Source: Syntrophaceae bacterium UBA6109 (GTDB taxonomy: Bacteria > Desulfobacterota > Syntrophia > Syntrophales > UBA6109). Taken from it: 64,000 nt of DNA. Positions 33,585 through 39,721 of this stretch are shown here, piece by piece. Below the pieces are notes generated by a model, which was not told the origin of the DNA, did no database searches, and worked only from the letters and a program-made list of their open reading frames with translations. The first letter of the stretch is position 1; the number at the start of each line of letters is the position of its first letter. The DNA lies in the NCBI GenBank assembly GCA_002428445.1, contig DIWJ01000089.1, positions 1 to 64,000 of the forward strand, given 5' to 3'. Made by a program: the position numbers and the translations under genes.

Positions 33585-35507
33585 ATGCCCGAAGCGGCGT
33601 TTGTCGAAAAGAATATGGCGGCGCTGAGAACGCGCTACCCCGGAATCGCGAAACGTCTGGCGGATCGATCCTGCAGGGATGGACGTCTCCGCGTCGTCCG
33701 TTCCGCCAATGGCGAGCCGAATCTGATCGCCGCACAGGAAGGGCGTTTCAAGATGCTCTATGATTTCGACGCGCCGATTGTCCGATGCCGCGACTATCTC
33801 AACGGCCTGCAGATGAGATCCGCGCCCATCGTCGTTTTCCTCGGGATGGGACTGGGATATCACCTCTCCATGTTTGTGCGGCACTACGCGGAGCGTTTGG
33901 GCACAAAAAAAGTCATTGTCTTCGAAGAAGACATCGACATGCTGCTTCTGGCGCTGCGCCACATCGATCTGCACGAGATCATCGCCCATCCGGACGTACA
34001 GCTTTTCATCGGGGAAGACATCGAAAGCGCCCATCTGACGCTGCGCCAGGAAGTCGCCATGGACAAGGGCACGCAGAACTTCATGAGGGGTACAAGGGTC
34101 ATTCCGCTGCCCGTTCACTTAAGGCTGAGTCCGGACTACTACCGCCGGGCGGTTCAGGCCACGAAACGCGCCTTCGCCCAGATGATGATCCTGGCCGGCA
34201 ATGATCCGATTGATTCGTTCCTGGGCATGGACAATCTGCTCATGAACATCCCGCACATCGTTTCCAATCCCGGCATCAGCCTCCTCTTCAAGCGTTTCAG
34301 CGGGAAACCGGCCGTGACGGTCGCCTCGGGGCCTTCCCTGAACAGGAATATCCATCTGCTCAAGGAACTTCGCGAACGGGCGCTGATCGTCTGCTGCGAT
34401 GCAAGCTTTCTTCCGCTGATGAAGAGGGGAATCCGCCCGCACCTGGTGGTCGGATTCGAACGCACCGACGGATCCGAATTCTTCTACGAGGGGATACCGG
34501 ATTTCGACGGCATCTATCTGGCCATCTGCCCGCTTGTCCGCCCCCGCACATTCGACAGCTTCAAGGGGAAGAAGATCATCGCCCAGCGCGCCTTTTCCCA
34601 CTTCGATTGGCTCCGCCAGGACAAGGGAACGCTGTCGATCGGGCCCTGTGTCGGCAACATGGCCTACAAGGTCGCAGAAGTCCTGGGCTGCGATCCGATC
34701 ATCATGATCGGCCAGGACCTGGCATTTGCCTCGGACGGGGACACCCATGTCAAGGACATGCCCTTCGGGGAACGGGACGAGTTCTATCACGAGAAGGTCC
34801 TCGAAGTGGAGGGGAACGACGGCCGGCCGATCAAGACTTCCAAGGCCTGGGATGTGTTCCGCATCGCCTTCGAAGAGGATATCCGCGGCAACCAGGGGGT
34901 CACCGTCAATGCAACGGAGGGGGGCGCAAAAATCCGGGGGGCGATGGTCATGACTTTCCGGGAGGCCATCGATACCTACTGCCGGGAGGATTTCTTCCCC
35001 CTGTCGATCATCGATAAGGCCCTGGCGGGCTTTGAAGATTCGCTCGACATCCCGGCGGAACTCGAGAAGTTTCATGTTCGCATCGACGGCACGTACGGAA
35101 AACTTGCCTCCCTGCTGGGACAGCTCAAAGAGCTGATGACCGAAGCGAGGAAAGTGCAGCAGGACTTTCTCCTGCCCTTCATCCGGGAGGGAAAGGCCTT
35201 CGACCGGGCGCCCCTCGAGGAACTTACGAAGAAGTTCCTGGGGCTGCTTGACGGGTACCTGAATGACCGGGATGTGCACGACATCATGCTTCATACCGTC
35301 CAGCCGCACAGCCTCTGGTTCGCAAACCGATTCAATATCCTGCCCGATCTGTACGACGATCCGGATATCCTTCTGGCGGCCCAGGTCATGATGATCAAGG
35401 ATTGGCTCGGCGTGGTGGGACAGCTCTTCGTCTCGACGATGGATGCCCTGGCAAAGGCGGGACCGATGCTGACGAAAGAACTTGAAAGGCAGGCCCATGC
35501 TTCCTGA
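33585..35507 (+). CDS. maf: Motility accessory factor (Maf) flagellin glycosyltransferase, DUF115
   Basis: Maf proteins transfer CMP-nonulosonates to Ser/Thr of flagellin before export. The 640 residues have a Maf N-terminal domain (about 40-210, VVFLGMGLGYHLSMF), the MAF_flag10/DUF115 catalytic domain (about 235-450: AVTVASGPSLNRN, VCCDASFLPLMKRGIRPHLV, PCVGNMAYKVAEVLGCDPII, GQDLAFA) and a helical C-terminal domain. ATG 33585 with AAAGGAG at 8-9 nt is preferred to ATG 33567. It sits between the sugar-synthesis genes and the flagellin gene, which supports the role. Confidence 0.92.
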   Translation: MPEAAFVEKNMAALRTRYPGIAKRLADRSCRDGRLRVVRSANGEPNLIAAQEGRFKMLYDFDAPIVRCRDYLNGLQMRSAPIVVFLGMGLGYHLSMFVRHYAERLGTKKVIVFEEDIDMLLLALRHIDLHEIIAHPDVQLFIGEDIESAHLTLRQEVAMDKGTQNFMRGTRVIPLPVHLRLSPDYYRRAVQATKRAFAQMMILAGNDPIDSFLGMDNLLMNIPHIVSNPGISLLFKRFSGKPAVTVASGPSLNRNIHLLKELRERALIVCCDASFLPLMKRGIRPHLVVGFERTDGSEFFYEGIPDFDGIYLAICPLVRPRTFDSFKGKKIIAQRAFSHFDWLRQDKGTLSIGPCVGNMAYKVAEVLGCDPIIMIGQDLAFASDGDTHVKDMPFGERDEFYHEKVLEVEGNDGRPIKTSKAWDVFRIAFEEDIRGNQGVTVNATEGGAKIRGAMVMTFREAIDTYCREDFFPLSIIDKALAGFEDSLDIPAELEKFHVRIDGTYGKLASLLGQLKELMTEARKVQQDFLLPFIREGKAFDRAPLEELTKKFLGLLDGYLNDRDVHDIMLHTVQPHSLWFANRFNILPDLYDDPDILLAAQVMMIKDWLGVVGQLFVSTMDALAKAGPMLTKELERQAHAS

Positions 35508-36123
35508 TGCCGCCCCTGCGGAACCGGCGCCCATGAACGTTTTGCCGTCCGGAGACCCGTCTGCCGCCAGCGCGTCAGCGCGCATCTCTTTCTTCCCCTC
35601 CGCCTCGGGAACAATGACCGCCGCCGTCGCCGGAGAAGACGGCGGAGAACGGCTTGTCCACAGCCGGATCGACCCGCTCGCGGAGGCCGCCGAATGGGCG
35701 CGCGTGCAGAGCGCATCCTGCCGCTGCGCTGTCCTCGTCGGCGCCGGCATGGGATACACGGCGGCGGCGCTCCTGGAGATGCACCGGGTCATCGGTGAAT
35801 TGTGGCTTCTGGAGGCGGAGCCCCTTCTCCTGAATGCGGCCGCGGCGAATCTGCGGCTTGCAGGAACCGCCCGCGCGCTCCGCTTCCTGCCGGTCGACGA
35901 CGCCGCCCTGCTCCTTTCGATCCTGCTGCCCCGCCTTCAGGACCCCTTCTCCATCCACCTGTCGCCATCGGCCCTTTCCCTGGCGCCGCAGCGCTACCTC
36001 CCCGTCGTGAAGGCTTTGGAGGGAAGGCTGCGCGCGATCCTGCTCGAACCGCCGAAGCCGCCGGACGGGTTTTCCCCGGCGGCCGCGCTCGTCGAACGGA
36101 TGATTGCGGAGATCGGCGCATGA
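35497..36123 (+). CDS. Stand-alone protein resembling the Maf N-terminal domain
   Basis: A 208-residue protein that is Ala-rich for the first 45 residues. Then it contains VLVGAGMGYTAAALLEM, WLLEAEPLLLNAAAANL and LSPSALSLAPQRYLPVVKAL, which align by eye with VVFLGMGLGYHLSMF, IVFEEDIDMLLLALRHI and HLRLSPDYYRRAVQAT in the Maf encoded just upstream. The DUF115 catalytic half is absent. It may be a truncated paralogue or a domain that works in trans with Maf or the next glycosyltransferase. It overlaps both neighbours (11 bp and 4 bp). Confidence 0.65.
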   Translation: MLPDAAPAEPAPMNVLPSGDPSAASASARISFFPSASGTMTAAVAGEDGGERLVHSRIDPLAEAAEWARVQSASCRCAVLVGAGMGYTAAALLEMHRVIGELWLLEAEPLLLNAAAANLRLAGTARALRFLPVDDAALLLSILLPRLQDPFSIHLSPSALSLAPQRYLPVVKALEGRLRAILLEPPKPPDGFSPAAALVERMIAEIGA

Positions 36124-37799
36124 AGATCCTCGTCATCCGCCTGCACCGCCTCGGGGACGTCCTGCAACTGACGCCGATGCTGGAAGGAATCAAGAAGCGC
36201 TATCCCGGGGCTTCCACCACCTTTCTCACATCCGGCGGACTGTCCGACGCGCTGTCGGGAAATCCCTTCCTGGATCGGATCATCACGGTTCCCGAATTGC
36301 GATGGCGACGCCTTGCCAGGGGCGGTCCCGATGACCGTGCCAAGGTCTTCCATGCGGCATACGGCCTTTCAGAGGACCTGCGGCAGGAGCGTTTCGATCT
36401 CGTCGTGAACCGCCAGTATGAAGAAGGGGCCATCCTGGCCGCCCTGACGGGCGCCCCGCGGATCGGCGGCGGAGTCTTTTCCCTGCAGCACGGCCACGTC
36501 TTTGCCGATGAACCGTCGCGCGAACTTTTTGAAGTCGTCAAATCCGACCGCAGACGGAACCGCAGAAATCTTGCCGACTGGTCTCTTTGCATCGCCGGTG
36601 TGCCGCCGGGAACCGGGCGGATGCTCCTGAATATCCCGCCGGCGAATGCCCGCGAGGCCGACCATCTCCTGGATTCCATCCGCGGAGAACGATCCCCCGT
36701 CGCCGTCCAGCTCGGGGCGGCGCGGTCCTTCCGCTGCTGGGGAACCGACAGGTTCCTGCCGGTGATCCGCCATCTGGCGGCCTCCCGGGAAAGGCCGGTC
36801 ATCCTGCTGGGCAGTCCCGATGAGCGCGGTCTTGCCGAACGCATTCTCGCCGGCTGCGGCCCGGTCTCCGGCCGGATCGTCGATCTCGTCGGCAAGACAA
36901 GCCTCAAGACCCTGGGTGCGGTCCTGCAGCGCTGTGAAGGACTGGTCAGCGGCGATACCGGCACGGCCCACGTGGCCGCCGCCGTCGGCACACCGGTGCT
37001 CAGCCTTTTCTTCGGTACCGCCTACCCCTGGGAAACGGCACCCTACGGAACGGGGAACCTCGTCCTCTTTCCCGACCTGCCCTGCGCCCCCTGCCTGGAC
37101 CCTTCATCGTGCCGGCACGGTCGAAAGTGCCGGGAGGCCATACGGCCCGAGCATGTTTGCCGCGCCTGGGAAATGCTTGACCTTCTGTTGAGCGGCGCAG
37201 AGCATGCCGGTCGCTGGCAGGACGACGGCGTCCGCCTTCTCGTCAGCCGCGTCGACCACGGCCGAGGTATGACGCTGGGCGATTTCAACGAATGGAAGCT
37301 CTCCGGAGCAAGCTCCGGAGAATCTTCGATCCCCAAGGAAGAGAGCTTGAACATCATCCGCTCGCTTACCCCGCGGCAAGCCGCGGGGAATGCACTCGCT
37401 GCCGGATTCGAGACCGGCGACCTTGCCCGCCTGCTTCACTCCCGGAAAGAAAAGGCGCCTTCGCGTTCCGAAGAATCAGGAAAAGACTTTCAGCTCCTGG
37501 AGGAAAGGGAATCCCGGCTGTGCGGGGCCCTGTACCTCCATGAAGAGCCGTGGGAGGACGCCTTTGCCGACTATCTGGACGCCTGGCGGCATTTCATCGC
37601 CTTCGGATGCGCGAAGCAGGAATATCCGGAGGGTCTGCGGATTCTGATGAAGAACCTTCCCCCGCTCTTCAGCGAGGCTTCTTCGGCCCTCTCATCCGGC
37701 GATCCCGTGGCTCTTGCCGACCTCCTTCGCTCCGGCTTCCGCCCCCTGAGGGAATCCATCCGGGCGTCGATCGACCAACGTACCCGCGCCGCGAATTAA
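36120..37799 (+). CDS. GT9 (heptosyltransferase-like) glycosyltransferase with an in-frame repeat insertion
   Basis: The 559-residue protein starts MKILVIRLHRLGDVLQLTPM, the GT9 signature, and has VAVQLGAARSFRCWG and VSGDTGTAHVAAAVGTPVLSLF in the sugar-nucleotide half, followed by a Cys-rich PCAPCLDPSSCRHGRKC loop. After residue about 385 a linker contains 38-39 residues (about 392-430, starting KLSGASSGESS and ending NALAAGF) encoded entirely by repeat copy D. The frame is open through the repeat into a C-terminal helical domain (about 430-559). The family normally ends near 350 residues. Last gene of the island. Confidence 0.87.
   Translation: MKILVIRLHRLGDVLQLTPMLEGIKKRYPGASTTFLTSGGLSDALSGNPFLDRIITVPELRWRRLARGGPDDRAKVFHAAYGLSEDLRQERFDLVVNRQYEEGAILAALTGAPRIGGGVFSLQHGHVFADEPSRELFEVVKSDRRRNRRNLADWSLCIAGVPPGTGRMLLNIPPANAREADHLLDSIRGERSPVAVQLGAARSFRCWGTDRFLPVIRHLAASRERPVILLGSPDERGLAERILAGCGPVSGRIVDLVGKTSLKTLGAVLQRCEGLVSGDTGTAHVAAAVGTPVLSLFFGTAYPWETAPYGTGNLVLFPDLPCAPCLDPSSCRHGRKCREAIRPEHVCRAWEMLDLLLSGAEHAGRWQDDGVRLLVSRVDHGRGMTLGDFNEWKLSGASSGESSIPKEESLNIIRSLTPRQAAGNALAAGFETGDLARLLHSRKEKAPSRSEESGKDFQLLEERESRLCGALYLHEEPWEDAFADYLDAWRHFIAFGCAKQEYPEGLRILMKNLPPLFSEASSALSSGDPVALADLLRSGFRPLRESIRASIDQRTRAAN
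37295..37409 (+). repeat. Dispersed palindromic repeat, copy D (in frame inside a GT9 gene)
   Basis: A full-length 115-bp copy with both inverted repeats (CTCCGGAGC AA GCTCCGGAG; CCCCGCGGC AA GCCGCGGGG). It lies wholly within an open reading frame and adds about 38 residues between two domains without a stop or frameshift. Confidence 0.92.
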
Positions 37800-37840
37800 T
37801 CCCGCACCGCAACCCCTCAGGCGGCGCCGCCACAATCCCC

Positions 37841-37868
37841 TAAAGTTGAATTCCCATTGTTCCGATAC
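37841..37868 (+). promoter_or_regulatory. Sigma28 (FliA) promoter of the flagellin gene
   Basis: TAAAGTTG (37841-37848), a 12-nt spacer and TCCGATAC (37861-37868). It gives a leader of about 165 nt before the flagellin start. Confidence 0.9.
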
Positions 37869-38039
37869 TTCTTTCGGACGCGGTTAGCGTACCATCCAGA
37901 CTTCGCAGGAAAGGAGGGAAACGCCGACCAAGGTCCGGATCCCCCGAGGGATCCGGAAAACGAAACCGGCAAGGATGCCGGAAAAACCCGGACGCCGGAT
38001 AGGCGGCGGGTCAACACACATCAAGGAGGATAAAAGAGT
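37869..38039 (+). promoter_or_regulatory. Flagellin mRNA leader rich in GGA motifs, likely CsrA target
   Basis: I count about 13 GGA trinucleotides in this leader, far more than expected. Two are in the ribosome-binding site AAGGAGGAT just before the start. A perfect 9-bp hairpin CCGGATCCC-CCGA-GGGATCCGG (37935-37956) displays further GGA motifs. CsrA binds GGA in hairpin loops and over Shine-Dalgarno sites, and csrA and fliW lie 5 kb away. Direct binding is inference. Confidence 0.65.
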
Positions 38040-39467
38040 ATGGGTCTTCGAATTCAGAACAACATCGCCGCGCTGAACGCGCATCGCCAGTTGGGAATCT
38101 CCGATGCGGGCATGTCCAAGTCGCTGGAGAGACTCTCGTCCGGTTATCGTATCAACAGGGCCGCCGATGATGCGGCGGGATTGGCCATTTCTTCGGGTTT
38201 CCGCGCCAACATCGCGAGCTTCAAGGTTGCCTCGCGCAACACGTCGGAAGCCAACGCTCTGTTGCAGGTCGCCGAAGGCGGTATGGAACAGGTTGAAAAC
38301 ATGCTGACCCGGTTGAAGGAACTGGCCACCCAGGCCTCGTCCGCCAACGTCGGAACCAGCGAGCGCGTCAAGCTGAACGCGGAAGGAAACGCGCTGATCT
38401 CCGAAATCGACCGGATCGCCAACGCGACCAAGTACGGCAGCACGAACCTCCTGGACGGCACCTTCGGCGCCTCCAAGAGCGCCGGCACGTACGCCATCGC
38501 CACCAACGCGAAGGTCTACGGCGACATGGCCTTTGCCTATTCCGTCGCCGTCGGCACGGCCAACACGGGAATCCTCGACATGGGAATGACGATTACGACC
38601 ATGGCGGCGGATATGGTCGAAGGCAACTGGACCTTCAGTGCGACGGACGCCACCCATGTCAAGATCATCGGCAACGGTGTTTCGGAAACCGTGACAGCGG
38701 CAATCGCCGGCGCAGTTTCCGGTTCGCAGACGCTCAGTTTCGTCAATCTCGGACTCACCATCACGGTCAACTGCAGCACCACAAGCGCGGCGTGGACCGG
38801 TGCGATTCTCTCCGTGAGAGACACGGGCGTCAGCAGCCTCAACGTTACGGGCGCTGCCACCGGAACCTGGACCTTTGCGACGGCGGGCACCGGCGCAGTC
38901 ACGCTGGGCAACGGGACGGTGTCGCAGACGATCTCCGACATCAACCCGGGCACGGCCGCAGCGTTGAATTTCGACACGCTGGGCATCACCTTCAGCCTGG
39001 GTGCGAACTACGACGAGAACGATCTCGAGGGCATCAACTTCCTGGTTTCCTCAACGGGCAGCGGTTCGACCTTCCAGATCGGGGCGGACAACGACAGCAA
39101 CAACCGCATCTCTCTGAGCGTCGGCAACGTCATCGGTTCTTCTTCGAGCGGTTTGGCGTTGAGCTTCGATTACCTCGATTCCTCGACGGAAGCACAGAGC
39201 ATGCTCGACATGGTGGACAGCGCCATGAGTACGCTGGCCTCCCGCCGAGCCGACATCGGCGCCTCCATGAACCGGTTGTCCTATGCCGCAGCGAACCTCT
39301 CGACGACCATCGAGAATACCCAGGCTGCGGACTCGGTCATCCGTGACGTCGACATGGCGGCGGAAATGACAACCTTCACCAAGAACCAGATCCTGATGCA
39401 GGCCGGCATGGCGATGCTGGCCCAGGCGAACCAGGCCCCGCAGCTCATTCTGTCGCTGCTCCAGTAG
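38040..39467 (+). CDS. fliC: Flagellin
   Basis: The filament subunit, exported by the flagellar type III system. The 475 residues have conserved N-terminal D0/D1 (MGLRIQNNIAALNAHRQL, LSSGYRINRAADDAAGLAIS) and C-terminal D1/D0 (ASRRADIGASMNRL, QAGMAMLAQANQAPQLILSLLQ). The central variable region (about 150-375) is rich in Ser/Thr/Gly and holds two degenerate copies of a module of about 70 residues (NWTFSATDATHVKIIGNG... and TWTFATAGTGAVTLGNG...), candidate sites for the O-linked sugars made by the adjacent island. A sigma28 promoter and GGA-rich leader precede it, and a terminator follows. Confidence 0.97.
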   Translation: MGLRIQNNIAALNAHRQLGISDAGMSKSLERLSSGYRINRAADDAAGLAISSGFRANIASFKVASRNTSEANALLQVAEGGMEQVENMLTRLKELATQASSANVGTSERVKLNAEGNALISEIDRIANATKYGSTNLLDGTFGASKSAGTYAIATNAKVYGDMAFAYSVAVGTANTGILDMGMTITTMAADMVEGNWTFSATDATHVKIIGNGVSETVTAAIAGAVSGSQTLSFVNLGLTITVNCSTTSAAWTGAILSVRDTGVSSLNVTGAATGTWTFATAGTGAVTLGNGTVSQTISDINPGTAAALNFDTLGITFSLGANYDENDLEGINFLVSSTGSGSTFQIGADNDSNNRISLSVGNVIGSSSSGLALSFDYLDSSTEAQSMLDMVDSAMSTLASRRADIGASMNRLSYAAANLSTTIENTQAADSVIRDVDMAAEMTTFTKNQILMQAGMAMLAQANQAPQLILSLLQ

Positions 39468-39505
39468 GCCAAGGGATCTTCATCGTTCCTGGTGATTTTG
39501 ACCGC

Positions 39506-39549
39506 GGCGGTCCCGCCTCCCCGGAAAGGGGGCGGGGCCGCCCTTTTTT
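39506..39549 (+). terminator. Rho-independent terminator after flagellin
   Basis: A GC-rich stem (GGCGG-CCCGCC-CCC against GGG-GGCGGG-CCGCC, loop CGGAAA) is followed by TTTTTT. It lies 38 bp past the flagellin stop. Confidence 0.85.
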
Positions 39550-39598
39550 CTCCCCCTCTCTCATCCTGGCTGGTTTCTTGCTTTCCCAGGGAAATAAC

Positions 39599-39626
39599 TA
39601 AAGTTTCCGGCATTTTTTTCCGATAG
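39599..39626 (+). promoter_or_regulatory. Sigma28 (FliA) promoter of fliD
   Basis: TAAAGTTT (39599-39606), a 12-nt spacer and TCCGATAG (39619-39626), 95 bp upstream of the fliD start. Confidence 0.88.
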
Positions 39627-39721
39627 GAACAGCAGGAGACCGCCGGCGAAACGGCCGGAAACAGCGATCCGGAGAGCCGCGCTCAGGGCCGGCTGCAAAA
39701 CACCAGTCGGGAGGGAGTTTC

